Of a stretch of DNA of 64,000 nt, positions 49,656 to 62,092 are shown one piece after another. Within the stretch, counting starts at the first letter, position 1. Each line of letters starts with the position of its first letter. This DNA comes from Phytophthora sp. 'mugwort' (lineage: Eukaryota > Oomycota > Peronosporomycetes > Peronosporales > Peronosporaceae), in assembly GCA_033558025.1 (NCBI GenBank), contig JAUCEF010000018.1, positions 868,001-932,000 of the forward strand. Reading direction: 5' to 3'. A program made the translations under genes and the position numbers. The notes below the pieces were generated by a model that saw only the letters and a list, made by a program, of their open reading frames with translations, was not told where the DNA came from and searched no databases.

Positions 49656-52600
49656 ATGGCAGAAGTGCAGACGGCGGCGAGCTCCTGCGCGGCGTATGAG
49701 GACCCTGTGGCGGGAAATACAGCGATTACTGAATGTACGTCGTCTTGAGGTGTCGGTGCTGTGAACTTCATGGCCTGAATCATTGCCGATCGCTCGTTAT
49801 TCCGCCGCGCTTGAAGTAGAACGAGGGGTGGAGACTCGGCTAATGCTGTTTGTGAGACTCGTATTAACTGCCTTCGTGTGACTCGATGCAGACAATGAAG
49901 AAGATCAGATGGAGAAATGGTGCTCACGGCTCCGCGCGTTCTACTGGGCGCACGATCCCCGCAAAGTCGATCGCGTAGAGGAGATCCTGGCCAACCACAA
50001 GGTGCGTATTGCTGGCGCTCTGGCAGCTTAAACATTCAATAATCTTGGTAGTAATAGGGCGAAATTAACATTATAGGACAAGGAGGAGCAGTTTTTGCAG
50101 CGAGTGCACCGCGAGTTCGGCGTCCGTGACTTCAGCGGGGAAGAAGCAATCGATGACATCTACGAGCATCAGCGCTACTCGTACCTGACCTTCTCGTGGG
50201 GCTCTTCCTTCCCAGGTACGTAGATTTATATATTGACTGCATTTGGTGGTGGTAGTGGGGTGACTTAAGGGTGTATCCTTGGCAGGTCACCTTCTTCCGA
50301 CAGATCGTCATCAGTGGAGCAGCGTGCACGGTTCTCCGTCTAGCCAAACCCGCGAGAAAGTAGAGCCTCAACTCCCTGTAAACTGGAAGTGGACGAGCGA
50401 GTGGGTAGTCGATAAAAGCTCGTGTAAGTGCGACGCCGACGGCTGGATTTACGCTTTGGACTTCACCATGATAAACTACTTGATTAAGAAAGGTGAAGAG
50501 CGCAGTGAACCGAATGCAACAGACTATGTGCGTCGAAGACGATGGGTCCGGACTCGTCGTCGTGTGCACAATGATATATCATCGATTGTATTGCCAGATA
50601 CAACCGGCAGTGAAGACGAGGTTGAGTCCCGCAGCAGTGATGAAGCTAACAACACTGTGAACTGGGTTGTCGATGGCAACGAGGAGATCTCACCGACATT
50701 TTCCGGCAAAAACGGCGCTGTCGACGAGAAAACTGGCGATCTAGAAGAATCTGAGAAGCTAAGCGAAGAGGAACAACCGGCGACCAAAGCTCCGCCAAAA
50801 CCTTCTCGTATTGAGTTGAAGCATTTTTCGATGAATATGGACAAGTCTACACTTGATACTGCGTGGAAAGCAAGTGTAAAGGATCTGGAACAAGTGTACG
50901 CGCGGTCTAAAGAGCAACGTATTAAGAAGAAGCAGAAGTGGAGTGTCAAAAAGGAGAAGCTGAAGCGACAGATACATTTACTGGAGAAGACAATCGTGTC
51001 GATGCAAACGGTTGCTCTAGAAGAAGAACAAAAGCGACAAGAAGAAAGAGTGCGATTCCAAGGCAGTCCTCACTACAAAAGGCTTCAAGGCTCAATGCCG
51101 TCACCGACGAGCAGGTCCATACCGACAGCTGCATCAATGGATAGTCCGACAAATGCGATCAATCTGGCAGCGAGAATGCATTGTGCACAATCAAAGCTCG
51201 ATGCGCTGCGACGATTCTACTGGCACCCACGTGAAAATGGCTACTCCTTGCGCTTCAGTATTGACGGTATTTTTTACGGGCTTCGCGACTTCTTCGTCGA
51301 AAGTTTTATTGGCTCGTACTCAATCCAGCTCAGTCACCAGACGAATGGTGCGCAAGGCATCACGCCAACGTGTAAAGTCTCGATGAAAGGCCACACAGTT
51401 TGTTGTGGTAAACATGTCAAGGTTGTCGGTGAGAGGGGTACACGTATCCCAAAGTCAATCTGGAACAGTATGTACATGGATTCGGACTTTGAAGCCTCGA
51501 TTAACCTCATTTACGTGGAAGATCTTGACGATTCAAGCGCAGTGGGTCAAGGCAGGTGGGAGTTCCTCTTTTCGCCGGAAGCTACATACGTTGAGCTTGT
51601 TAATTTCACAAGACGTGTGAAAGGTGGCATGGATCTGCCTGAGTCAATGGTTCGCAAGCTTTGCTCCGACGTCTTGAGCTCTCTCATTCGTGACTTGACA
51701 CTGTTGTATTTCCCGTATGAATTGGCATTAGCTTTCAACTTGCCTCCTGCCAAGCTTGATATTAAAGGTGAGATCAAGATAATAGGACAATCTATTGATG
51801 ATGTCCTGGAGAAAGACCTCAAGGAGCTTAATTTGACTGCGATTCGAGACGAGCAAGCCAAACAAAAGATACACAAGCAAGTAAGTGGCGTTGAAGAGAA
51901 CGATATCGAGTCACTACTTCATGCGACTCCCATTCTGGATGTTGCATCGACTGCAGCACAATTGTTTTCCTCCTTGTTGACCGGATCCGACAAGAAGATG
52001 CAAATTATTGCGGAGTTGTTGCACTTATCACCACCGCAATTTAATTTGTTGGTGGCACTAAAAAGCAGTGGACTCTTCCCTTCCACGTACAGTTTTCACT
52101 CTGTCGCGTCGATTTGTGGGTACTACAATGCGTTCTCGATGGATGAAGAAACAATCGAGACAAAAGAAGAAAATAATGGGGAGACCCAAGACGACAGGCT
52201 ACGTGCTGCGTGGAAGCGCGTCCTCGAACTGGTTTACATCAAGAAAATGCAGACAGCGAAAGCTCAATCAAGCCAAAAAACACAATCATCGGAGACTAGT
52301 TCGACGACGCAGCCCCAGTTCGAACTGTTTGATATTGACGAGTTTTTCGACACGATCAAGTACTTGTCGAAGAAACCAGCGAGTGTCCAAGTGTCGGTAA
52401 ACCATTTCTACTCGACACTCAATGCTCTCAATGTCGTCGAGGCATTGACCAAGCTGTACGAGCGCATCGTGCTAGGTATCGACTACAGCAAGCCACGTAC
52501 TGGAGCAGACGGCTTTATGTATGGGATTCGTCTTGGACGAAAGGCTACCGTTCATCCTGCAATGGCAATCGCAGCCGCTGCGGCTGCTGCATCTGCTGCA

Positions 52601-53701
52601 GCAAACACTGATGGTGGAATGCACCCTGTCGGTTCACCGCCTGTTCTTGATTTGAGGCGATATCGTCCAGCTGAGGTCTCATTCCGAACGCGAGTCCAGA
52701 CTTTCAGTAAATTCTGGCAAACCCTGAAAAAGGTGATTGAGTTTGTCCGAAAAAACGTCGACGATGTGAGTGCTGAGCTGGCAGGAAACGTGAAGGGTAC
52801 TGGTGATGACTGCGTGCTCAATGGATCGTTCAAGGATGCTGATTTTCGTGGACCTTTAAGCATGGGGCTCGCTGTACCTCCGTGTTTCCTGGGCTTCTAC
52901 CGTGCTGAGATGGTTACGTTGGGAAATAATCGCGTGGGAATGCAGGTGGATGCCTTGTTACCTTCAATGTCTTCTACCAAGATGACTGGGGATGTTAAAC
53001 AACAAACTGTCAAAGCGCTGGAACCCATAGGCCGCGTCCTGTTTGCAGACTTTTCCACTGAAGTACTCGTGGACCTCGACGCACTGGTAGCCCGCGAAGA
53101 AGAGCATCGAGAGCAGGCATTCGCGGCGGCCAAGAAGAAATCAGCCTCATCTGGATCTCCGAAGCAGCTCGATTCAGCAGAAACAACCTTGAAGAAACCG
53201 AACCAGCATTGCGCGCTGAGATTCTCATTCGGCCCAACCTCCAGTAACACTGTAGAGAACGAGGGCGATGTGCCAACTAAAGCATTGGGTCAGCTCAACG
53301 TAAGCACCAGTGAGTTCACCAAGCTCCACACAACGGCGAAGGCAGGCTCCTTCATGATACCTCTGCTGTCAATTGCCGACTATCTGCTCACACACTACGT
53401 GCGGCCACAAATCCTGAAGGCATTCCCACAGCACCAGGTGCTGTTCGATACTGCCAAGGCGAGTATAATGGCGTTGCTACAGTCGCCAAACCTGGAGATG
53501 GACTTCGACATCATGGCACGAGCGTTTATTCATGAGGATAAAAGCCTTATGGTTACCTTGTGTGGCTCACCGCTGCATCCGACGCCAATAACGTTCAAGG
53601 ATGAGGTGAACTTGCTCGACATTCTCCTGCAGGTGGATGACTTGGTCAACATTTGGATCGACGACCGGTATCCGCCATACTCGAATCCGCTCTACTTTTA
53701 A
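49656..53701 (+). CDS. Large dysferlin-domain (DysF) protein
   Basis: Four inferred exons: 49656-49734, 49892-50001, 50077-50215 and 50286-53701, giving 1,247 residues. An N-terminal DysF module spans YEHQRYSYLTFSWGSSF, LLPTDRHQWSS, WKWTSEWVVD, GWIYALDF and VRRRRWVRTRR. DysF modules occur in peroxins and TECPR1 as well as in ferlins, where they bind lipids or proteins. The rest has a coiled coil (around KKQKWSVKKEKLKRQIH), an Ala-rich low-complexity run, and a long alpha/beta region I do not recognise, with several conserved-looking blocks (KGEIKIIGQSIDDVLEKDL). A membrane or lipid-handling role is inferred from the DysF module only. Confidence 0.8.
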
Positions 53702-54120
53702 TGTGCAAACAGGAATGAAAAGTACAACCGCAGGAACTTCGAAATGGATCATATCCAAAAAGTATTAACCCGATAAATACATGAAAGCCAGAGCGCCTAG
53801 CTAACGTTACCACATTTTCTCGTCCTTCACCTACTGCGTACAACTCATCGCCGTGAGTAGTGCTTCTGCAACGCCAGTGGGCGTGTTCAGCCCATCAGGC
53901 GAACTCCAGTGCACACTATATGTAGTCTATATCCCACCTGTTGCCACCCTTATCTTCAGGCCATCATTTTCACCGCCTTGCCCGCTTCCCTCCTCAATAC
54001 ATGCAAAAAAGTAGCCCCTATCAAGAATACCATCGTGTCAGTTGCCGCCAACAGAACGACTTCTTCGACGAACCTCATTTTAACTTACACGACACGTCAC
54101 CTTACAGTGGCGTTGCATCT
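53702..54120. other. Convergent 3' regions
   Basis: Contains the 3' ends of the DysF gene and of the disordered protein gene. The forward ORFs at 53,909-54,163 overlap the latter and are shadows. Confidence 0.35.
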
Positions 54121-57100
54121 TCACACTCCTCGACATGCTGGAGATAGCTGCCTTTCAAGTTGAGCCATTTCGTTGGACAGTCGTGCAATATGCATATCCG
54201 CCTCTTCACACTCAGCCACGCACTGTCCATACTCCACCCGAATCGCATCGAGGTCAAGCTCATCCTTGCTGCTTTCAGGAATCGCGTCCGTAGAAGCTGC
54301 TTTCTCAGCAGTGGGGACGCTATATTGTTTCTCCGGTCGTACCTCATCAGTAACTCCCGACGTAGAAACATCCTATTGCAGAGGCAAAAAGCAAGAGCAA
54401 ATCCACCACACAGCAAGCGATTAGTGTTGGCGTCCAAACACACGGACTCACCCGCACTAGGCGCTATGCCGCCGCGACAGGCTCTATAGATTTCTTTAAG
54501 CAAGATTCGCTCGCCGGATCTCCGTTTTGCCCATCACTGCTCGCCGGCATCTGGTGCTGTAATACAGGAGGCAAAACGTGCATATCGACGAATGTACTGA
54601 CCCCTGAAGTATCACCGCGCTCTTCAAGCTCCAGCGTTGATGTCTCCGGTGATTCGCTCCGTGCTGCTGTTTCCGCTGGTGGAAGGGTTTCAGCTAGCGA
54701 TACTGATTTGATCGGCTTCTCCTCGCTTCTGCTCACTTGCGTAGTAACGATATCGGGAGCTCTCTTGGCGTCGGATACCTCTACAGGTGCTCCAGTCGGG
54801 GACCCCTTCGCGATTTTAATACAAGAAAAACTTACCTCAGAAGATATCGCTGTAGAACCGGGTGGCCGAGCAACTACAGTACTTACCTTCTTTCCTGGAC
54901 ACAATTGATGCGGGGGAGTAGGTGATGACGACGCTGACGAAGATTCCCATGATCGCTTGGAGAGTTTAGCTGCAGCGTTCTCCAATAAGCGCTTTGTCTG
55001 CTCCTTCTCACGTTCAGCGATCTTCCGTCGCATCTCTTTAATTGCATCTTGCAAGCTGCTTGACGCCGTTACCTTAGCGCGTACATCATCTCCACTCTTG
55101 TGTGGTGAAAAATCTTCCGGACTGAGGCGAATCACTAATGACTGAGAGCAAGCTGTCAGTGGGCGGAACTCCGGAATTGTTACAGCTGGTTCAACCGAAG
55201 GCTTCGCTGAACCCGACGCACTGGTCGAAGGAGACTCCACCTTGTCACTCAATTCCTTCCGCTCCGAAGTAGTTGTAGGTTTATCCGTCTCACAGGACGA
55301 TTCTTCGTTCACAATACGCTCGGTGTGGGCAACATCCGACGCCAACGTAGGTTTTGACGAACCCATCGCCGCATTCGAGTCCGTTTGAGCTGCTGAAGGT
55401 TTCCCATTGGCATTCTCATCCGCAACGCAGTCACTGCTCTGGCTGGGCTTTTCAACAGCGTCTAACACAGTAACAGGCGTTGACACTTGGACATTATTTA
55501 CTGCATTGCTAGCAGTCCGTTTCCGATTCCGCGTCATGGATCGTAAAATCTTAAGGCGAAGCTCACTTTCACTCTCGGGAGTCTCTGGCTCTGAGCGTTT
55601 TTCCTCGTTGCAAGTTCCTCTCGGAGAAGATGGAGATGACGAAGAAGAAGTTTGCGCCTCGGACGCTGTTGGCGTTGCCAATGTCGACGTTGGAGTCTTC
55701 AGGGTCCGCACAGCTTTACTTCTAAGGGCGGCCGCTCGAAGACTGTCAAGGTCAAAATCTCCAGAAACGTCACGCTCCATGCTCCGACGACTTGGAGGAG
55801 GGATGGGAGGAAGACGCGCTTGTTCACTTACGGAGCGCTGCAACGAATGGCTTAATCCACCAGATACGGGTCTGGGCGGAGAAATCGACACCGAACGGTA
55901 CTTAAATCCTCCCTGCATCGGAGGTTCCGAGAACATCGTGGGTAAGGGCTGTTCCGGTTCGTTGTCAAGCATTTCCATACCTCCTTGACGGTTCACGCGC
56001 AGAATCTGACTGTCGTCGTACGGCGCTGGTGGTGGCATTGGATAAGTTTGTCGTTGCTGTGGTGAAGGTCTCATCGAAGGATGCAAGCCACTCATCAAAA
56101 GACCTACAGGTCGAAAAGGAGCTGGAGGTGGATCTTGGAACAAAGGACGCAAGTTCATTGAGTCGCCTCTCGGGTCGTTACTCATCATCGCAAGCGTGTA
56201 TTGCCCCGGTGGCGGAGCATCTGCAAATGGCCGCTGACGAGTCGTTCGCTCAAACTCGGGCAACATTTCACCTGATAGAGCATGCATCATCTGCATTGTC
56301 TCCAGCTTCCGCTTATTCTTCTTCTTGCCGCGTTTTTTCTGCTTCTTGTTGCGCTGATGAGGGCGAATTCCCACGGGGTGAACCTCAAACTGCCCAGACG
56401 GATTGTCTCGAAGCACTGGCAACTGGACCTGCGTCGTCGGTTTGGGGGGCGCTATTTCTTCAAAAATCTCTCCGTCCTCCAAGTTCTCAACTCGAACTAT
56501 TCGATCGGTTGTAGTTGGCGAGCCTGTAGCTTCCTGTCCTACTTTTGGCGCTTGGTTTGAAAGTTGTTTACTCATATCCATTTCAGCGTTGTCAATGCCG
56601 TCTAGTGATGATGTAGACGCCTGCTGTCTGGAAGCCTCCACTTGCGTATTCCGTTCTAGGTCACTTCCTTTCAGTATATCCTGAGCAAACAGGGTTGTCT
56701 TCCGAATTGCATCTAACGCCGCTCCCACATCCTCTTCCGTCTGGCTATGAGAAGCCTGCGCTTTGTTCACAAACGTAGCCGTCGGCATAGACACCGGCTG
56801 AGCTGCCGAGGAAGTCACCGGTTGTGGCACTGACGAAATCGCTGGTGGAGTCAGCGTCGATGACGTTGATGGAGGCACAGCCGGCCAGTCCTCGTCCACA
56901 TCCGACTCGATATCTTCCGCTGACGGCACCATCAAATCCGAACTCCACTCTGTCTGCTGCAATGACAGCGTCATTAGGGCAGCCTTGTTATTAGTTCCAG
57001 CCAACTTGCGTTTATCAGAAGCTGTAGAACTCGCAGCTGCAGCAGTAGCAGCGGCAGTTACTGGTTGTTGCGCCCCCATGGGCTCGTCTTCATCCTCACC

Positions 57101-57379
57101 ATCGTTGTCCAGCGTCAAGTCGATAACTTGACCCGACGAGCTGCCACTTACTGTTTGTATAGGGTCGGGTTTGAGCACCGCCGGTCGCACTGTTGCAGCA
57201 ACTGGAGCTCTTGTCATGGGTCTCCCTAACTGGAAGAGCACAGAGCTCGCGGGCGGCGCCATGGGCCTCACACCGGGCTGATGCGGCGCCGGTCTGTTCA
57301 TCTGGAAAACGCTCTTTGATTGGGTAAGAGTATGTATCGCTCGCTGCTGAGCCTTCCACTGCTCCTTGCTACGGGCCAT
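54121..57379 (-). CDS. Unknown disordered nuclear-type protein; in-frame UAG before the last intron
   Basis: From the ATG at 57,379 (MARSKEQWKAQQ) the first exon encodes 971 residues and stops at a TAG at 54,466-54,464. Four codons further the same frame reaches a canonical GTGAGT donor (54,451); the matching acceptor (54,374-54,373) leads, still in frame, into 83 more codons and a TGA at 54,121. The last part is an acidic coiled coil (LDAIRVEYGQCVAECEEADM). The main body is Pro/Ser/Thr-rich and disordered, with a Lys-rich block (RNKKQKKRGKKKNKRK) likely to be a nuclear signal, and one coiled coil with IKEMRRKIAEREKEQTKRLL. No known domain was found. Either the TAG is read through, or it is a nonsense change that trims the C-terminus. 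Confidence 0.7.
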
Positions 57380-57744
57380 GAAGATCCCGAGATAAGCCAC
57401 TCGCTTCTACGAAACGTATCAGATGTTACAGGACGCGTTGGTGGCTAAAATGGTATCTATACGTAGATAAGACGGATTGGATTCGACTGCGCTGTAGTGT
57501 TCGCGTCACTAATCGCCGCCTGCACGTCGTGGTGAGTTCCCGTCGCCGCGTGTTGCGTCTCGTCCGCGTGCTCCCGTTTCGCTTTGAACGGCGACCAGAG
57601 CCCGCACGAAGTCGTGCTAAATACGAAGCAGGAATGTATGTCAATATGATGTGCACATACACAGTCCGCATCCTGAGTCAACTTGCTTCTCACAATCGGA
57701 AAATCCACCCAAGCACCAAGTTGAAGTCCCGGAATTCCGTAGCC
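57380..57744. promoter_or_regulatory. Divergent 5' region
   Basis: 365 bases between the start codons of the disordered protein and the 121-residue protein. Several open readings cross it on both strands, but none has a supported start. Confidence 0.35.
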
Positions 57745-58110
57745 ATGGCCCCGACTCCGCATTACGTTAAGTCCGTCGCGCTTAAGAATTCGACGGCACA
57801 CCCCGTGACGGTGGTGGCGACCTTCGGTTCAGACGAGTTCGAGGCCGAGGGCAAGGGCAAGATCAAGGAGACGCGCGAACTGGCGCCGGGAGCGGAGATG
57901 ACCATCAAAGAGCAAGAGTACGACATGGGAGGCTGGACGGCCACGGCCGCATTCTTCTCGCTGGAGGTGGAGCACTCGACGGACAGTGGGCTGCTGGGCA
58001 AGACACTGTACACACCCAGCGTCAGCGGCATCGTCAATGTGCTGCACGTGGACATCGGCTCCGACGAGGGCGCCAAGAACTTCAAGGTCACGGCCGTACG
58101 CGAAGCCTAA
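57745..58110 (+). CDS. Unknown conserved-looking 121-residue protein
   Basis: It starts MAPTPHYVKSVALKNSTAHP at an ATG in good context (gccATGgcc); the frame is open upstream but without clear coding character. The chain alternates beta strands and charged loops (VTVVATFGSDEFEAEGKGKI, YDMGGWTATAAFFSLEVEHS, VNVLHVDIGSDEG) and has no signal peptide or membrane span. Its codon use is strongly G/C-biased at third positions, as expected of a highly expressed host gene. I do not recognise the family; a small beta-sandwich is likely. Confidence 0.7.
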   Translation: MAPTPHYVKSVALKNSTAHPVTVVATFGSDEFEAEGKGKIKETRELAPGAEMTIKEQEYDMGGWTATAAFFSLEVEHSTDSGLLGKTLYTPSVSGIVNVLHVDIGSDEGAKNFKVTAVREA

Positions 58111-58441
58111 AGTGCTGGAACATGCAAAGTTTATTGCAGTCCCTCTTGAGGCGGTGAACTCATCTCACGTCATCTTTTCTTCAATCTAAAGCAAAAATTT
58201 CTCTTTTTATCAAATGGTTAGCAATTGGTAGGTCCCCTGGTCTGATTCTGGTGAGCTTGCCCCCTGCATGTGCGCCATAAATACTTGTGATCTTTGTCCA
58301 AGCTACATTTGTCAGCGAGCGAGACAACCAGGAGAATTGCTATCGCTCACTGCTTCTTCGCACCGCTGCCAATATCTCTACACATGCCGAGAAGTCAGCG
58401 AGGCGCTCGCTGTCATGAGAAGTGCCGACGAGTTAAGACAC
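58111..58441. other. Convergent 3' regions
   Basis: The gap between the small beta-protein and the DHHC gene. Nothing is recognised. Confidence 0.35.
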
Positions 58442-60244
58442 TTACACAATTTGATTCTCCGACGGGACATCATCGATCGGTGGGCGACCGTACATGACCA
58501 TAGACGAGTTACTCGACACCTTGTAGGCTGGGAGGGGCTGGTTTGTAGCTTCCCCGGCGTCTCGAGTCTCGATCTCGTCCACCTGTGAGCTGGAAAAGTA
58601 CGCACTGCCGGCATCAGAGCGTGGTGATGAAGGCGAAGCGGGTGTTCCTGGAGAGTACGGGGCTGCCAAGTAGCTCGTGTCTCCACTTTCCGATCTTGGC
58701 GTATATACGTCGCCATTCGCATCGACATTGGTCTGCACAGATCGTTGCGTGGCCAGGTCCACATGCAAACCGAACCCCCGCCTCGGTCCACTATCACTCC
58801 TCCGCTTGCGGTACAAACTGCTACCACGCCGACTGCTGTCGCGCTCGTGGATCTCGCCGCTTTGGTTGCTGAGTACCTCCAAGCTGTCGTCCACCTCTGC
58901 TTCGATAGCGGCCAGTTCTTCTTCCTCGCTGCGCACACTTTCGCCTGACAGACGCGAGTCGCTTGTCTGGTTAACGCTGGGTTTCGAATTATCTGGCGCT
59001 GAGTCAGTTTTGGGCTTCTCGCCACAACATGTTTTCCACCATGGCACGCGAGCCTGTAAATCACGAATACGAAACGAGGCGAAAACACACACACACTGGT
59101 TAACGTCTATAAATAAGGGAAATAGTGTATCTGGTTCGCTAGGTCGGGTTGGTCATTGCTGAGCCTTTAGTGCTGGAGCTGCAACTCTCTGTCACCGAGA
59201 CTTCTTCGTAGCGGACAGGGTATATACGTACAACGTTTTGTCGGTCCTGAGCGTTTTTCCGCTTGCGTTGACGGACAATATAGTCGTAAGTCGTGATGTT
59301 CTCCGTGCCTGTGCATTCACGAATTAAACCATATGCAAAATGTTGGTTACCAAGCACGCAATATGTCGAAAGAATGCTAAGATGATCGAGCGCATACACA
59401 AGTGGAAGTGGAAGAGTGCAAGCTGTCCAATCATGAACAGCCACGGGCACAGGAAGGCCAACAGTACGATGTGGACGATCCGTAGCGTCTGCAACGAAAG
59501 GCGGTATTGTTCGTCCACGCAAAACCCAGTGGCATCGTCCTTCTGCGTGGAACATCCGTAGCTCGTGGCGGAGTTCCCTTTAATGTCGTCCTCATTCGTG
59601 TACAGCTCCACGACGAGATAAATGCCGACGGCGATCTGGACCGCTAGAAACACCGACGCGCCTACCACGGAGCCCAGAAAAAAGCGGTAGTTCTTCCTCC
59701 CTACGCAGTTATTAAGCCACTTGCAGTGGTGATCAAACACGTCCACGCACTTGTCGCACAGACGGCAATGTCGGCTCTGGTTGTTTCTGTCATAGGACAA
59801 CACCGTCAAGTCTCCATTAGAACGGAACCGTCTCAGCACTTCACAAGCGACCAGAGATACCAGTTACACGTACACGTATTTCATGCAGACGTTGCAATAA
59901 ACCCGATTTTCAGGGCGCGAGCCCCTGGCGTCGGCCATGGTCTGTGTCGACAATCAAACAGCATCATCACGGTGAGTCATAATTTCGTCCATGTCGCTGC
60001 TCTGTGTCGCTCTTACCGACGGTCTCATGATGCAGTCGTCGGATGGGTCTGTACCCGTACAGAGGGCCACGGACGTCACCGTGGCAAGGCAGGCGGCAGC
60101 ATACACGACGCTCAGTACGATAGCGGGCGTCTTGTTCAGGATAGGCGTGTAGAAGGCGAAGAAGAGCGCCATGACAGCCGGGAAGACCACCCACGTGGCC
60201 AACTGCAGCACATGGAACGGCATCTCCCACCCATTCTTGCGCAT
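58442..60244 (-). CDS. DHHC-type protein S-palmitoyltransferase
   Basis: Five inferred exons: 60244-60017, 59941-59874, 59786-59398, 59308-59232 and 59053-58442, giving about 457 residues. It carries [20 protein letters not shown] and a second span at the N-terminus, then the cysteine-rich domain [20 protein letters not shown], followed by [17 protein letters not shown] with the catalytic DHHC, two further spans, and [14 protein letters not shown], the Thr-Thr-x-x-Glu/Asp-like motif after the last span. The enzyme attaches palmitate to cysteines of membrane-bound proteins. The C-terminal tail is Ser-rich and disordered. A short exon upstream of 60,244 is possible, since CCTCAAG lies before AEPNMRKNG. 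Confidence 0.9.
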
Positions 60245-60851
60245 ATTGGGCTCTGCCTTGAGGTGTCGGGAAGGGGAGGCTGGTTAGAGGACGAGGAGGA
60301 GGCCGCACGACAAGCTGTCGCCGATCGCTGTCGACGCTGTCTATCAGCTCTAAAAAGAGAACCGTATGGTAATTTGCAAAATGGGTTTGCTACGTGTTTT
60401 GGCCGGGTCTAAACCTCTTCATTACTTACTACTCACAAGATAAACTCAGCCCATGGGTATTTCTTGCCTACGCCTTTCGGTAAAACAGTGGGTTCAGCAG
60501 ATTAAATCGTACTGACTCCTAAAAAGGCAACTACAACGACAACTACGGGAACATCACTCTGAAATCTGGAAAGCTTAGTGGCATTTTTAGTGAATTGCAC
60601 TGCAACTTGCAGTGGCTGTCGCTGTTGGTTTCATGCTTGTCGTTGCCGACTGGTGCGGCACTCTGCACTCTATAGTTCACTTGCCAGCTAGCGCCCTTTC
60701 AAGATCCACCACCGGTTCGCGCTGGATTAAATCTCGTAGCCCTGCCACAAGTAGCCAGTAATGTCTAGGGAGGGTGCGTGCTATCTTCTACAGTGTAGTA
60801 ACTATTGACCTACGTAGAGGTGCTAACGCTCGTCGTTGTGGCACAGAGTCT
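60245..60851. promoter_or_regulatory. Divergent intergenic region, DHHC and ARL2BP-like genes
   Basis: About 600 bases between two divergent genes. It may include a small first exon of the DHHC gene near 60,250-60,340. Otherwise nothing is recognised. Confidence 0.35.
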
Positions 60852-61754
60852 ATGAATCAACCCGAGATGGCGGACTTCGGAGGGTTAGACGAGGAGGAGG
60901 AGGAAGTCTTTGACAATGACGTGGGTGAAGAGAACACGGAGGTACGCCGCGTAGTACTGTAGCTTTATGCTTCTGTTTTCTGGCTCGGCATGATGCCGTG
61001 CCGGGCATCCGCTCAGATGGGTACGCCTGCCGGCTCCGTAGGAGGCAAAGTTCGACGAGATGATTGGCGTGCTGCAAGATATCCTGATCGACCCCGAATT
61101 CGTCGACATGCAGAGCGAGTTCTGCCGTAACAATTGCGGTAGGGCGTTAGGGTAGGCGTCGCATGTGGCGGCCCACATGGAGACTCACGTTGTTGTTTTG
61201 TCGTTTTGCAGAGATATTCGACAATGTGTCCGAGAACAAGCTCATCTACATGGACATTTTCCAGCAATACACCGACCTCATCGGTACGTAGTGTACGAGA
61301 CAATGCGCTGGAGCTACTGGCTGTCTGACGTTGCTGTTCGTGTACGACTGCACGTCTGTAGAGACCTTTATCGAGCGCCGTCTGCATGCGAAGCTCGAGG
61401 TGATCAACTGCACGAATAACTTCCGACATCCGACGCACTAACGGGTTGTGTGGTAAAACTATTGTATTTTTTTATTATTAGTACTTCTCGATGGACGAGC
61501 TTTGCAACCAGATTCAAGAGCACGAAGGTGCAATGACGAAAGTGCTTAACCGGTATAGTGTTGATCCTGGTGGTCTCACATCGTCTTGGTTTACGTATGT
61601 AAACTCGGCAGATGAGATCCCACTGGATGTGATCGATGTTCTACTAAGCAGCTCCGACTTTGAAGAGTTCAAGAGTCTTATGCTCTCATTCAAGCAGAAC
61701 GAGACCCCATGCATCGAAATCACAGGAGACGCACTCATTTGTTGCGGTGAGTAG
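60852..61754 (+). CDS. ARL2BP-like BART-domain protein
   Basis: Five inferred exons: 60852-60941, 61042-61138, 61212-61283, 61362-61399 and 61482-61754, giving 189 residues. A short acidic start (GGLDEEEEEVFDNDVGEENT) leads into a BART domain: AKFDEMIGVLQDILIDPEF, then FCRNNCEIFDNVSENKLIYM, DIFQQYTDLI, ETFIERRLHAKLE and FSMDELCNQIQEHEG, with VLLSSSDFEEFKSLMLSFKQ near the end. BART domains grip the GTPase ARL2 or ARL3 and act at mitochondria, centrosomes and cilia. The last codons overlap a GTGAGT sequence (61,747), so an additional exon cannot be excluded. Confidence 0.85.
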
Positions 61755-62092
61755 TCAGTCAGGAAGCTTGTAAAGTCATTTCGCGCTCGCTTGGCAATTG
61801 TAAAGCGTCCATGCGACTTCCTTGCTGATTAATTGTGCGAATTAATGCAAGATCTGTGACTCCCTTGCAAGGTAAATTTAGTCTATCAAGCTTGTAGAAT
61901 CTCGTTTCTTCAGATGATATGCGAAGCCTACGCATGGTTATGCAATTAAATATTTATACTTAGTAATATTGATCAGGTCCTGAATTTAATAGACATGAAT
62001 TCAAATTATTACTACTAGTAGTAATACGTAAAACTGGTCGTATTAATAGTAAAGTATTACTACTGTAGTAGTATTTGTTTGGCTCAAATCTA
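61755..62092. other. Convergent 3' regions with a 20-bp palindrome
   Basis: AT-rich gap. A perfect 20-base palindrome built on tactactagtagta lies at 62,007-62,026, and related tactactgtagta occurs at about 62,056-62,070, overlapping the 3' untranslated region of the CH-domain gene. Otherwise empty. Confidence 0.5.
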
